This document shows positions 1 to 12,440 of a stretch of DNA of 64,000 nt, in pieces. The translations under genes were made by a program, and so were the position numbers. This stretch comes from Isoetes taiwanensis. Its lineage: Eukaryota > Streptophyta > Lycopodiopsida > Isoetales > Isoetaceae. The stretch lies in contig JAJEKV010000521.1 of assembly GCA_021234155.1 (NCBI GenBank), forward strand, positions 97,373-161,372, read 5' to 3'. Below the pieces are notes generated by a model that was not told the origin of the DNA, did not search any database, and saw nothing but the letters and a program-made list of their open reading frames with translations. Every line of letters starts with the position of its first letter. The stretch's first letter is position 1.

Positions 1-900
1 GCGGACATTCCTATATACAAAAACTTCAGATAGACACCATTGATAAGCCACCATTGAACATATTCAAATGATATTCTAAAGTTACAGATTGCATCATAAC
101 TTCATAACTTGATACAGGCACCATCTTGATCTAAAACATATGAGATTATGCCAGCAAAGTGTTGTTTTCTCGCAATGCCCCCCAAAACATGTTAGCATTG
201 TCAACACAACCAAGGCAAACTGAAGACCAAGAGGTAACTACAAGAACTTAAGCAAATCTCAAGGTATATGAGATAGGCTAAGCCTTCCTCTACTGGCATT
301 ATCATCACCAACATAATTCATACCATCATAAATTCTTGCATCAATTCATAAACTTCATTTGAGATTAAAGAAATAGAGATAACACACGAGGGAATCACAT
401 AATCATGTTCAAAATATCACACCAACATAATAATCCAACTAATCAAGAAAGATACAACTTCAAGAACTTTGCCTAGATACCATCTTCCAAAATTGGGCCT
501 CCCTTTTACATGAGTTTTAGCTAATTTATAGAAGACTCCACTTGATCCTGGCCATTAGATCTAGGCAAATCACAACCTTAGATCCAAATTCTAACTACCA
601 TAAGTTCACTAAATTTTCTAACTCATGATCAAATCTAGGCCATCTAAACTCCTTGCAACTACGATGCTCCTCTAGATTCATGACACATCATCCAAATATC
701 AACCATTGAAAATATTTTCAGAAGGACTTTAATACTCCTTCAAGTCCATAGGTTCCACTTCAATATAATATAAATATCTCTCCTCATGCTTCTCCACAAT
801 ATTTGCACATTTTTTATATTTTCTCCACATTACACCCATATAGTATCTCATAAATTTAAGCACAATATACAAAAATAGTGACGATAAAACACACAACAAC
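1..900. other. AT-rich stretch without recognisable gene
   Basis: No open frame of useful length and no family motif was seen on either strand. The stretch directly precedes the Copia remnant and could be host intergenic DNA or its decayed upstream part. Confidence 0.5.
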
Positions 901-919
901 TTTATCACTGGAAGAGAGA

Positions 920-2370
920 AAAATAAGCAAGGTAAAATTGGTCCATGCTTTGTGTGTGATTCGTATGGTCATCTAAAAGCTAATTGCCCCAAATTAAATA
1001 AGGGTAATAAATGCTTTAATTGACAAGGGTTTGGGCACTTAGCAAATGAATGCCCTAGCCCTAAGACTATTACAAAGGGGCCAAAGATACAACACCAAAG
1101 GAGAAAGAAGTAATTATGAAAAAGGCAGAGGCAGATTTTCAACCATAAATATGGCAGCATAAAATATTGAAAAAGAGAGAAATACAAGATGCAGATGTTG
1201 AGGTAAATAATTCTCAAACCTTATCTGTTGATTATGATTGTAAGCTACAGAATGATGATCTATATGTGCTAGATAGTGGAGCTGAGAGAAGCATGATTAA
1301 ATCACCTTCTAAGCTCAAGGAAAATACTTGCAAAGATTCAAGCTTTGTTCAAATGGGAGAACTTTTTGTTCTAAATGGACAGTCTGCCATTCTAATGTTC
1401 TTTGTGTTCCGAACTTAATCAAGAATTTGATTTCAGTTTCACAATGTTTTGATCTTGGATACCATGTGCATTTTGAAAGGCACTACTGCAAGGTGTTACA
1501 AAACAACGAATTAAAGTAAAAAGGTGGTAAATTATTTGGTTTTAGAAATGATGACTTAAGTGCCATCAATGCTATTACAATATCAACTCTAAAACAATAG
1601 CATGGGAGATTAGGCTATACACATGTAAATAATCTGAAATACATGGTCAAGACAAACCAAATTAATGTAATTGAAATAGAAGGAGAAAGGTTAAGTTGTA
1701 TGGAGTGTCTAAAAGGCAAACATTTTAGATTACCTTTTCCTATACAGGGAAAAAGGACAAAAGAAGTTAATGAGCTGGTGCACAGTGATTTGGATGGGCC
1801 ATTATTATTACTTTTATTAATGATTATTCCAGGAAAACCAAATATTACACATTGAAGAACAAAGATCATGCATTCGAGGCATTCAAGGCTTATCAAGCAG
1901 AAGTGGAAAGACAAACTGGTACGAATTTGTGTCTGGCAGATTCAATAATTGCTACTTTATAAATGGCATACGAAGATAGATTTTCTTTTTTCACGAAAGA
2001 AAATGTGGAGTAATTATTGCATATGACGCAAAAACAGAGGTACAGATAATTTAAGGTGTGACTTCTGGCTGCTAAGTAGTGCTGGACATCTTTTGCTTTT
2101 TTTATACACCGGTTCCAGGTTTACAACCCATCAAAGATCAAGCTAGCATTATGCCAGGGAAAGAATTACACCTTAGAGATAGCTTAAGTGTGAGTTGTTG
2201 TGCAAGAATGATAACGAGAAGCTTCGACACCTTGATGCATGGGCGCAAAGATAAAAGCAAATGTGAAAAATGTTTAAAGGTACAAGAAATTTATCGGGGG
2301 GCAGCCAATATTTCTTTAGTTCAACTTGTGTGAGTTAGAAATAGTGTGGAAGACGCCCAGTGTGGGGGAA
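920..2370 (+). mobile_element. Ty1/Copia retrotransposon fossil (gag-protease-integrase start)
   Basis: Three Copia landmarks lie in the right order on the + strand. About 940-1075 is a CCHC zinc knuckle from the end of gag (CFVCDSYGHLKANC). About 1260-1310 is the retropepsin active-site region (YVLDSGAERSMI). About 1600-1800 is the GAG-pre-integrase domain (HGRLGYTHVNNL, then SCMECLKGKH), which leads into the first residues of an integrase core. A purine run GTGTGGGGGAA at about 2360-2370, followed by TGTG, looks like a polypurine tract next to a former 3' LTR, but no paired LTR is seen. Reverse transcriptase and RNase H are not found. The copy is old and broken in several places. Confidence 0.75.
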
Positions 2371-3488
2371 TTTATGTGAAATTGGAACGATCTGAAAGAG
2401 ACGATATTTGGTTTAAGGGTCGGGGTTACTTTACTACATCCATGTAATAAAAGCCACACATCGGCTTATTAAGGTTTGTATATATGAAAAAGAGATATAT
2501 TACATCAGTGCCCATCACTACATGGAGAAGAAAGCATTTCTTACGTATAGTTGAGAGGAACAAGTCCTATAAGATGCAAAACAACACTTACATTGCTCAT
2601 TGGCAATGCATATTGCTGCATCTCTTTCCTACAATACATTCAAAGACCAACTAACTATGCCAACCAAATTTGGAAGTTTTTCGAATAATATGCGCCTTCA
2701 TTTGGAACCAATATGAAAGCGTAAGAAATTTTGAGACCTGTTGACACAAAGAGAGTTAGAGATGGAGAGGGATCCACTGAGAATCATATAAAGTGATCAC
2801 TACGAGGACATCAAGTTTATTATTTCAAGTATAATCTGTTGAAGATCATCAAGTTTATACTTCGTTATTAGAATTATGTTCCATTAAACATTAAGGTTAT
2901 TTAGTCTTATCGATACAAGCAAAGGTAGGTAGTTAGATAGACAGATAGGTAGGTAAATACCTAAGTAGGTAGACGTCCATGGGGACCCAGAAAGGGCCAT
3001 GGAATGGTCAAAGCATGGGCAAGAAGCACAAACAATAGAACAGGGCATTAAGGCCTTAAAATCAAACAAAATCAATAAATACAATATTTTGCTACTTAAA
3101 TTATCAAGGCATAGCCAATCCAAGCATTAGAAGGCCAATGGCCTAGATAACTATCACACGCCTCCATGTAGACTGCCCGTTCCTTCCTTTTTTTTCCTTT
3201 TTTTTTTTCCTGTTGCAGCAGACGCGCTTCCCTCATATTACCAAGTTTCTCCTTGTGGTTACACAACTGAAGAGGAGAAACGTCCTTCTGCACTGAAAAT
3301 GTAGTCCCTTTAGGGTGGTGGGAGTGCATCAAAAACGTCTTGTTTGTAAAATATATTAGAGATATCTAGTTTGGCATTTTGATACCTAATTTATTTGGGC
3401 ATGCTTGCTACCAATTTGGTGGGATTAGCATTTGTGCACAACTATAAAGTATAACCCTAGTGAATGCTACATCTTTCATAAAAGTAAC

Positions 3489-3540
3489 GGGGGGAGGGGA
3501 AGGGGGGAGGGGGAGAGGTCGAGGGGGGGAGGGGAGAGAG
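3489..3540 (+). repeat. G-rich purine tract (possible G-quadruplex)
   Basis: About 50 bases made almost only of G with interspersed A, containing at least six runs of four or more G. Such tracts can form G-quadruplexes in single-stranded form. This is a composition observation only. Confidence 0.6.
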
Positions 3541-4106
3541 AAAAAGCTTAGTGTGCACTAGGACTTACATTCTCTTTATTCTTGCACGTGGAATATAAAA
3601 AATGCGATGACAGCAATAAGATTTCTAAATTTCTACTATTTCAGCTTAATTTTTGCACGATGCACAGGGTGAGATTCGACTACGGGATTTAAAATTTAAC
3701 TTTTAATTATAAGCAAATAAAGTTTTGACACGTCTGAAAATTAAGATGCTTGCTATATTCCACTTTGCCTGGTCTTTATGTGCATATGCCGTGTCATTAT
3801 TTTAACTATTTTTTAACTGTCAGCCAATAATCCCTGTCCTTTAGAAAATAAAAATATAACCACCTATCTCTTATCGCCACATGGGAGGAAAGATTAACAT
3901 CATGTTCTTGATCTGCTTTTTTTTCAAAAGTACATGCATGAACGTGGAATCTCATACGCAAACACTCCATTTTAATATTTTAATATGGAGACTTTTAGTG
4001 CCACGTCAATAAAAGACGCCCACTCTAATGGAATCTCACCCTTAGAAAAGGAACATTGAAATTAGATTTTACATGCTAAATTGTTGAGATGGGTTGATGT
4101 ACTATC

Positions 4107-4154
4107 CAATTAGATAATTCTGAGGCCATTCTCCAATTAGATAATTCTGAGGTA
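4107..4154. repeat. Short direct duplication, 21-bp unit
   Basis: TCCAATTAGATAATTCTGAGG occurs twice, separated by a few bases. It looks like a recent local duplication with no coding content. Confidence 0.7.
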
Positions 4155-4315
4155 GTTCCATTTTCCATCGCTCTTTTTATGGTTCACTTTTTTATTGGCA
4201 ATTTAGGACCCTCATATCATGGAAGATTCTTTGGAATCTTCACATCTAAGGTCAACATATTTTCTTCTCCAAAATCTCTTGCACAAACTAATGGTGCAGA
4301 TAATGTGATGCAAGC

Positions 4316-4415
4316 CAATGGTTTAGTCGTCCAAAACCATTGCGGCGGCATTCCGAAAACCCTGGCCATGGTTTAATCGCCTAGAATCGCTGCGGAAGCA
4401 TTCCAAGAACCCTGG
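4316..4415. repeat. Tandem duplication, about 50-bp unit, two copies
   Basis: Two diverged adjacent copies share the pattern ATGGTTTA-TCG-CC followed by GCGG-GCATTCC-A and AACCCTGGCC. There is no coding signal. Confidence 0.6.
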
Positions 4416-5474
4416 CCGAAGTCACAAAGCACTCCAAAGTTTGCCTCAGCGAAACTAAACACATCCCTCTGCGCTCCATCACTGCAACATCCCTTCAAAA
4501 ATGGCACCCATGACAGACCCAGAGGAGTCAGCATGGATGCTAGATCCTGTCCACAATAGCCGGCCTTCTAAATCTGGCCAAATCATATCCCCTTCTTCGG
4601 CCATTTAAACAAAAATGTGTGCAAATAACTCTTGATACTAAGAACCTTAAAAAACAGCACTAAGCACCTCAATCTGGGTATTTATACGAACTAAGATACA
4701 ATACTCCCCAATAATCATATACCCAACCAATGCATGAATACCCTCACACAATACAAAGAGGATTGTGCACTCTTTCAATACAAAAACTAATGGTTATATT
4801 TTCCTTTACATTTGACAAATTGATTCAATACAAAAACTAAAACTATTACTGCTAAGCTTAGTCGAGGGATGATATATTCGTTGCTGCAATTTGCGGTGTA
4901 AAGTACTTCATCATGGAAAATTACTCTTAAGGAGACCGCTATAGATTCCATGAGAAGGATCATCTTGAACCAGGAGACAATTGTAATAAAGTCTGGATGT
5001 CTGGATGTCTTTGGCCAATTCGTACCTTCCAAAACATGTGATAATAAATGAAGGCATCCTGTCCATTCGTGTCAAAACCCTCGTCTAGTGCCTAAGCAAG
5101 ATGCAGATTCACTATGCATTGGCACATGAAATATAAACATACTCAAAGATAGATGACCCCAATTAGAAATAAGCTTCTTTTAGCCCATGAAATATAAGCA
5201 TACTCATAAATATGACATAACCTTCTGTTAGCCAACTGCAACTTGCTCATGTCCAATCCAAATGACAAGAATTGTATTGATGAAGTGGCAAGATTTCAAG
5301 CAGAAAAGGCAGCCTACAAATACAGTCCTTTAAAATGAATTATTTAAATCAATAAAAAGGACCCTTGTATTGCACAGGCTTACAAGCTTAGGAGAATTAA
5401 AGTTGGAAGAAGTATACAAACCTCTAAACATATGAGCACTTAGCCAATCCACAAACTGCATTAAATGCTGTGCT

Positions 5475-8400
5475 TCATCTAAACCTGCTTACAATGCCTT
5501 CCCATAAGGATTTTCTAAAATTGAGTGCATAATCCATAAAGCCTAAAATATCCAATTTTTCCTCTTGCAAAATAATATCATAGTGTTCATTTCCAAAGTC
5601 TGCACCTTTGTCCATCTACAATGCCATGTATTAGGTTTGAGTCAGCAATATAATGCCAAGTCCAAATGAACACAAAATAGAATGGGGTCAGAAGGTGCCT
5701 ACCAGGAACAGTAACCACATCTTATAAGCAGCTGCATACTCAACTTGTCTTTCTGAAGATTCAAAAATGCCATTCTTGCATGCAGTAATACAAGAACGAA
5801 GAAAAAGGAACTCAGATTTAATATAATCCACTAGCTCCTCATCCTTTGGACTAAGGTATTGAAATAAAATATTTATCAAAAATCTACGGTGCATCCACAG
5901 AGCCTGCACAGAAATTAGCATAATCTATGTCAAGAAATAGCGCCGTAGAAGATAAGGTAACAGGATAAATAATCACCTCATGCCCAATGAAGTTCGTTAA
6001 TAGCTCTTTGTTCCATGAGAGCTCCTCCTACAGTAGACAAAAGCATGTAAGCCATGTGAAGCTAAAGATAACCTATGGCAGCAATATACAGCTTGAATCC
6101 CAGAACCGATGACTAAAACCTTTTGTGGCAAGCATTGAAGACAATTTGTTTGCAATGATATTTTTTTCTCCACATAATTATAGGCATTCTCTCCATTCTA
6201 GCGATAATATATTTTACTCACACTTGTAACATGCACTGCATTGCCAAAATTTAAATGCAGATAAAAAGGGAATGCATGCAGAACACAGTTGGGATATGCA
6301 TGCCAGAAGCCACATCACAAACTCATGGTAATATTGGCATGAAATTCATGTTACTGGCCTTCATTGAGCACACAAGCAAACCAAGGTTCTGGGCAAATAT
6401 TAGGTACCTTCCATATCGCTGCCATTGCATGCCCTTGCTGAAGAAAGCCCTTCGCTGCTATATCACTGGCACTTCTAACAGTATTATCGAATAAATGTTG
6501 GAACAAGCACTGTAATGTCCAAAAAAAACAAATTAAACCTACAATACGCTCCAGCCCTTGTGAATATTTTAATGTACAAAAAACATTTGTAAAACTTATA
6601 AAGCTTACTCTTCGATAATGAAAACAACAAGTATCGGCTACATGAGACACAGCCCAACTCTTTGTGTTCTGGAGTTCCAGGGATGCCTGTGACAACGAAG
6701 ATTACACGTAGATATAGTAGATGACTGATGCACATAGAGCCATAAGTATTGTCTTATAAAGCATGATTTTTCTAGTAGAAAACTGAAAGACACACCTGGA
6801 CAGATGACATCTTTGATACTAGCCAACAGCGATGCCGCCAAGCCCTATAATTCATTGGAGACCTCTGCGACACCCCAATCAAGAACGTGCCTGTAAGCAC
6901 AAAGCATGCATACATAAGGGAGGAAATGGCTGTGCCACTATTTAAACACACAAGAATGAAAATAATCCTGATAGTTAGCTATAGGCCAATAATCAGCAAA
7001 GGCAAAAGTTCATTGGAGAACATGAAGTTCGTTCTGTACGAGATGATGGTAGTAAATATGAGTCTGAATCCATTGTAACATGCCAAAACTTATATATGCT
7101 TATCTGCACATGATGAATGAGATGCATTCTGTATGGCATACGAAAAGAAAATTCCGTATTATTTATGTTACTAATCTTTCAGAATATAATAAAAATCCTA
7201 TAGATTGTTCATACTATGCAAGTGCATGCCTGCAAACACACTTTTCCTTGTATTCTCTGTGCATGGCAAATAATTAACCTAAACAGCAAATGTTCCCACC
7301 CCGTTCTAGATAACATATGGTGGAAATATTACTACCATCACCCACAGCCTTTAAAATTGATCATATGCATTTCCTGTGCACAATCTTGTGGAAAGCAACA
7401 AGACACCCGATATTTTTTACATCAACACCTTGCTGTAGAGTATATAATTGGCCAAGATTACATGGCAATTAAATGAAATTACATCTATACTTTTGTGCCA
7501 GCGATAGAATGCAAGCTTATCAAGCAGCCAGTTCAATTGATGTAGACTAAAGAAGTAAATAAAATTACCTCAGCAATTAACTCCACCAATTGGGACTCTG
7601 ATTCCATAAGTAAATTTAGGCTCGCCGGATCCAACTCAAGCATAACCATCTGGCCAATTACCCATCGTCTGCTCATACAACAAATGAAAGCTTAAAACTA
7701 TAACATAGTCAGCAATGTGGGTGATTTGTGAAAAAGCAAAGGTTCTATTCGTTTTTTGAAAACCTGTGTGTCCATGTTTCCTCACTTTTTGGCGCATAAG
7801 TTAAAACTAGACGGGCAAGCCTCAATTCTGCATCATATTGCTCCTTAGATGCACCGTTTGAAAGAACACGCTTTCTGTTTCAAAAGCATATTTGATTGTT
7901 AATTAATCTTCCATAAAATGACATGAAAGACTGCCCTACGGAACTTGAAGGAGCAAAGCTGAATTTTGACAAATTTGATTGATCCAAAATGACCCATTTG
8001 TGTGATGTTAGGTATACCTGATATTCCATGCTGTCGGGTAGTCACAGTTTACGATAAGCAATATCCTGCTGTACTTCATAAGATCGTGCTCTATGCTTTG
8101 CATCTCGAAACAACGTTGCTGTTCCCTTTCAAAGCCTTTTGAAGTTGAGCAAGTCGAATACTGAGCTTGCAAACCAGAAAATATGCTCTTCGCCATTTGA
8201 TACATAGGTGATAACGCCAGCACTGCTATAGCTAATTTATGATCATAGCACCAGAAGGCTGATGTATCATATGTAACTGTTATATCTACCTTCCCGTTCT
8301 GATATTTTAAAAACATTTTTTCCTGAAAACCACTTGGCTCTGCTCTGATCTGATTGTCCAGAGGAAGGACACATTCATCCTTATCTTTAGTTTCCCCTTC

Positions 8401-8689
8401 AGAAAAAGAAACAACAAAATGGGAAGAACTTTTCCGCAGGGAATGAAGGCTTGCGAGCTGTTCTGGGATTACAAAGCCTAATTCGTCTCTGCAACAGATT
8501 AGAAAAAATCACCAATTCAGCATCGAATTAAGCTCGTTGCTGCAATTCGATTCTACTATGCTATTTTCTAACAGCGAACGGTAAATCTAGTGATTGAAAA
8601 ACTAAATAACGGCATGAGTTATCTTACATATCAGGATCAGAGTCCAAGATGAAGTCGAGGTCGCGGACCAGAGCCTCGCCCTCAGGCAT
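5475..8689 (-). CDS. Protein prenyltransferase alpha subunit repeat-containing protein 1-like (PTAR1-like)
   Basis: Host gene of ten exons on the minus strand: 8689-8628, 8488-8018, 7874-7764, 7668-7569, 6864-6796, 6686-6609, 6509-6408, 6027-5977, 5903-5703 and 5615-5475, about 461 residues. All nine introns have GT-AG ends and the frame is kept across each join. The start MPEGEALVRDLDFIL is the first ATG of exon 1. Family signatures are LLIVNCDYPTAWNIRKR and LVLTYAPKSEETWTHRRWV in the first half, then MNYRAWRHRCWLVS, KSWAVSHVADTCCFHYR and ALWMHRRFL. These are the W-x-x-R/HRRW helical repeats of the protein prenyltransferase alpha family (PF01239), in the order seen in PTAR1 and its plant homologues (Arabidopsis At1g10095 type). 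Classic alpha subunits are the non-catalytic scaffold that pairs with a beta subunit; PTAR1 is linked to Rab geranylgeranylation in animals, and the plant role is inferred. No broken residue was found. The last exon is the least certain. Confidence 0.88.
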
Positions 8690-9180
8690 TTTACCGGAAG
8701 AGTTATGTTAGATACGCAGGGTCTGGCGCAACATAAAGATTAATTAAAAGCGATGGCCGGACAGATAGAGAGCCACGATTTGAGAATATTGTGGCATATT
8801 CTTTGTTTAGGGCTGTGGAATTTTGGGATTTGAGGGACCCCTGAGGACGGTTGGACGATGTGGATTTTATGGGAGCCAGGCGGACGGTGGGGATGGGATC
8901 TCCCCTTTGGTTGGGTTGCCCGTATGTGCGAGGGGCAGACCTTTCTGTTACCATCGATTTTAGAAGCGAAGGATTTTCTGTGCCCACCGCCTAAGCGCCC
9001 AGGTTGCTTCTGGCCAGTTCATGTGACCCAGCTAGGGGTTTGAGCACCAAAGACCATCGCAGGACGAATCGGCAGCACTTCGGCCCTTTCTCGCCATGCT
9101 CATTAGTTTTATTAGGGCATGGTCTGTGGAGGAATAGGGCTTTCGCCAGCGGATCGCATCTGAAAAATCTGCAGCATCAG
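8690..9180. other. Upstream region of the PTAR1-like gene
   Basis: No supported ORF. It presumably holds the promoter and 5' UTR of the minus-strand gene that starts at 8689. No clear TATA box was seen. It is slightly more GC-rich than its surroundings. Confidence 0.4.
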
Positions 9181-9184
9181 AGCT

Positions 9185-10870
9185 GGAGATAAGCTTCCTG
9201 ATGCTCATCTTTCTTTTCTTGATAAGGAAGCAAATGTTTACAACCATCCTTCAAAGTCGTAATATCTCCTTTAACCTCTTCTAACGGGTCAAAACAAAGC
9301 TGGGACAAGTTTTCCATTTCTTCCATAAGCTCAATATGTGGCTCATTATCAGGGATGTTACTGTCTTTTTAAGGTTCTTTCCAACCATCCCTTTTAACCA
9401 TTTAATACCAGAATCTCTATTCCTGTCTATTTCCTTCATTTTGTTGAGCAGTTTTTTATACTTTCCCTTTCAACTTTCACTCCATTTTTCAACTCCTTTA
9501 AGTGTTCAATTTCGGCTTTCACATCTCCCTTTCCCATGGCTTTTTCTTTTAGGCTGTTGAATTCTAAATGATAATGCTTCTGCAAACTTTCCACTTGCAG
9601 GGCCGTTCGCATGCTTTCTTCCCTAAGAGAGTGAATCTTCTAAGTTAATTTCGTGAGATCATCTTTGCCACTTTTGTAGTTTACATTGCGACCATCTTTG
9701 GCTGCTGTTTCTATACTTGAAATGAATCTTCTTATTCATTTGCTTTAATTCTGCCTGAAAGTTAGTCACCAGCATTCCAAGGCTTTCTGGAATGTCTCTT
9801 TTAAGACATCCTTGACAATTAATGCAATCTGTGCTTGTTCTCTTTGTTTTGTTTCTTCCATTTCTGACTTGAGCAGTAAGTACTTTGAATTGAATTTCTT
9901 TTGAATATGTCTTATGTTTTTCAAAAGAGCATCATCAAAATCATCCTTGAGGTCTTTCTTCAAGGTACGAATAGATCCTACCCCAAACATTTTCTTATTC
10001 TCAGCTATAAAGGAAGTTATCTGTTGCTTACAATCTTATACTCTTGATGAAGTTTCCCGCAAATGCTTATCAACTTGATTCTTTAGGGTGTTTATCTGAG
10101 ATTCCTTGTATCAGTTTACTTTTATTTTCTGACTTCATCTTCAACTATTTTTCTTAAAGTGGACACATTCCCATCCATTTCTTCTTTGAAAGAGGTAATT
10201 CTTCTCTCAAATCCATCGATTTTACTATCCCACTTCCTTCCATCCCGTTCAATATGAATCTTGAGTCCCTTAACTATATCTTTCAGGTCCATCATTATGG
10301 CATGCAGATTAGATACTTTCTGATCTAGGGTGCCTCTAGCTTCTTCTGCTGATAACTCAGACTTTCCCTGCTCCTTGGAGTGGAGAGCAATAGCAACCTC
10401 TTGCCTATTACCAGGGCAAGTTGAATCATTGATGGGACGAACTCCTCTACTTACATGATGTGAACCTCACTGCCAAGATTTCGCAAATTGCTTTGGAGTG
10501 CTAATTGGTCCTCTGAATGATCCCTCTCCTTCACAAGTTTCTTCGATCCTTTTAGCCGTGAAAATTGCTTGTCTAATAGTTCATTATGACATGAACTTGT
10601 AGAAATATCATGAAGCTGCCGACTTACAGGGTCCTGGTAGGGACTAGGTGCTCTGTCTTCCTGATATTGACCAGATGGGCGACTTTGGGTCCGCATTACG
10701 CCAAGTCCTTGTTCTTCTCAACTGACATTTCTTCTGCTCTCTAATGATGCTTATCGGATACATCTGAAAATGCGCTTATAGGACCTTTTAATATCCCCTC
10801 AAAATGGTTTTCATTTATGCCAATGTTATCATTTGTATCCTTCTAAAGTTGAGCACCATCGATATTGGGA
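9185..10870 (-). pseudogene. Decayed long coiled-coil protein gene, family not recognised
   Basis: Minus-strand pieces in shifting frames read as one kind of protein: charged, helical and rich in K, E, L and Q. Two longer open pieces are 10696-10451 (81 residues, starting MRTQSRPSGQYQEDRAPS) and 9990-9766 (74 residues, KDVLKETFQKALE). Between and after them are in-frame stretches such as VSNLHAIMMDLKDIVKGLK and IEHLKELKNGVKVERES. Several stops and frameshifts separate them. No catalytic or binding motif was recognised. It could be a dead host coiled-coil gene or the gag-like ORF of an unrecognised element. No introns are evident. Confidence 0.5.
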
Positions 10871-11930
10871 TCATCACTGGCCAACCCTATGAAAGAAGGT
10901 AAGGAAATGCTGAATTTTGAAATAAGCACAACCAAGTAAAGAGAAAAGTTAACAACTTTCACAAGTTCTTACAAGCATGCCTGAATGCTATAGAAGATAA
11001 AGAGATATCAGAGTACTCTCCTAATACATTTTGATATGCTACATTTGATTTTCAATCTTCTATTTTACAATGCAATTATTTCAACTATGACTTCCATGCA
11101 GCTGAGCTGAGAATATAGGTGTAATATATGTCCTTCAAAACAGCATTCATAGCTTCAGATGTGGAAATGATATTTTCCTTGTAAAGCTAAATCTTGGTTT
11201 TATTTTCCAATCTAGAGATTGAAATAATAGTAAATGTTGCCTAAGGCCAGAAAATTTGGAAAGTGCGGCTCAACTTTTTGTGGGGCAAGTTGGCAAATGT
11301 TAAGGCAAGTTAGATTGGCAATAATATCCCCATCTGTTTCTTTACATGCAACTATGAACTTTGCAAGTACAATATTTTCATGTTTGCAAATATTAACTCT
11401 AACTTGTGCATTGAGGTTTGATTTGTTCCTCGCACCATATGTAACTACTAGGTTACAATGGGTTCAAATCCTATGAAATGCGCTACTGCTATTAGGATAG
11501 AAAACCCATTAACGATTCAAATCCTGTTATTGATACATGTTTCTAGCTAGTTTTCTATTTCCATGCATTGTATATTCTTCTTAGAACTAAACCATGATCC
11601 ACAAATTTCAACATTTACTTATCAATGTTGGCAATGATGCTTTATGCCCTTGTTCCTATCACGTGGAGAGGCCCCGAGGGGGCAAAATGTTCACCAAAAT
11701 ATGTTTATAAGAAGTCTATAAGTTGTAGATATGCTCATTACTTATTCCATATTGTGAGCCCTATTAAGTGTTTATGATTGTTGCCTTATACATGCTTCCC
11801 TAGCCATGCAAACCTTCTATGAATATGATTAAGGCAAGTTGAAGTTGAAGAATAGAAGGATTGTTTATTATTAATAAATTCAACTATCACCTTCATTAAT
11901 GAATCCCTACGCCATCCCCAAGGCCCCGGA
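10871..11930. other. Non-coding stretch
   Basis: AT-rich with no gene supported; possibly the upstream part of the coiled-coil pseudogene. Open frames on the + strand are short and low in information. Confidence 0.4.
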
Positions 11931-11947
11931 GGGTCCAACACCAACGA

Positions 11948-12080
11948 GCAACCCATTGATGCGTTAGCATCTTGTTTTTCTTGTTTGGAGGGAGTAATGG
12001 CCGAGGGTAGGCCATTTCGGCTTATAATGGCCTGGCGGCGGTAGGCCATTATAAACCAAAATGGCCTACTCTCGGCCATT
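11948..12080 (-). repeat. Hairpin element with conserved end motif (copy 1)
   Basis: 11996-12080 is an imperfect palindrome: an arm starting AATGGCCGAGGGTAGGCC pairs with one ending CTACTCTCGGCCATT around a short GC-rich loop. On the minus strand it is followed, at 11980-11948, by a motif shared almost exactly with 40412-40445 (AAGATGCTAACGCATCAATG plus GGTTGC). The other copy has the same layout of hairpin, spacer and motif, but the hairpin arms differ in sequence. This suggests two members of a small non-autonomous element family. Class and borders are not determined. Confidence 0.5.
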
Positions 12081-12117
12081 ATTCGATGTAAAGGTCACCA
12101 ACCTTCAATTTCGTCTG

Positions 12118-12150
12118 CCACGTGTGCGGTGACGTGGCAAAGGTATAAAA
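12118..12150 (+). promoter_or_regulatory. Promoter-like block: ACGT boxes plus TATA box
   Basis: CCACGTG (G-box core) and GACGTGGC lie just upstream of GGTATAAAACC (TATA at 12144-12150). This is a plausible plant core promoter, but no convincing ORF follows within the next 700 bases, so its gene may be non-coding or dead. Confidence 0.4.
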
Positions 12151-12234
12151 CCTTTTTTCGTCATGTCATCTTCCCCTTTTTTGCGTTATCGTTGAACTCC
12201 GGCAATGGCGCTCTGCTTTTTCTAAGTTCAGCTA

Positions 12235-12440
12235 TGGCGGTCATTGCTTTTTTGGCCGACGCTGGGCTTTAATCTGCTGTTGCTACTCGCAGGCAGAGTT
12301 TGGCGAAGTTTCGAGATGTTTGAGAAGTTTCTTGAGAAGTTTTCTGATTTTTTGATATCCGGCTATGGCGCTTGTTGCTTTCTTGTCAAGCTCTGTGTTC
12401 TAATCTTCTGCTGCTGCTTCATTACGGAGTTTGGCGTCTG
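12235..12440 (+). repeat. Diverged tandem duplication, about 130-bp unit
   Basis: Two segments starting near 12235 and 12363 share CTATGGCG-T-TTGCTTT, then CTAATCTKCTGYTGCT and GAGTTTGGCG. They lie just downstream of the promoter-like block. No frame stays open across both copies. Confidence 0.45.

Larger units (their letters stand above)
2371..5470. other. Non-coding stretch downstream of the PTAR1-like gene
   Basis: No supported gene. It contains low-complexity TAGG/TAGA runs near 2920-2980, a purine tract at 3489-3540 and short local duplications near 4.1 and 4.35 kb. Part of the left edge may be decayed Copia LTR. The right part borders the 3' end of the minus-strand prenyltransferase-like gene and may hold its 3' UTR. 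Confidence 0.45.

Noticed and set aside
2079-2333. 84-codon frame inside the Copia remnant area
   Set aside because: No family resemblance. It lies in the decayed region between integrase start and the purine tract, and is probably chance.
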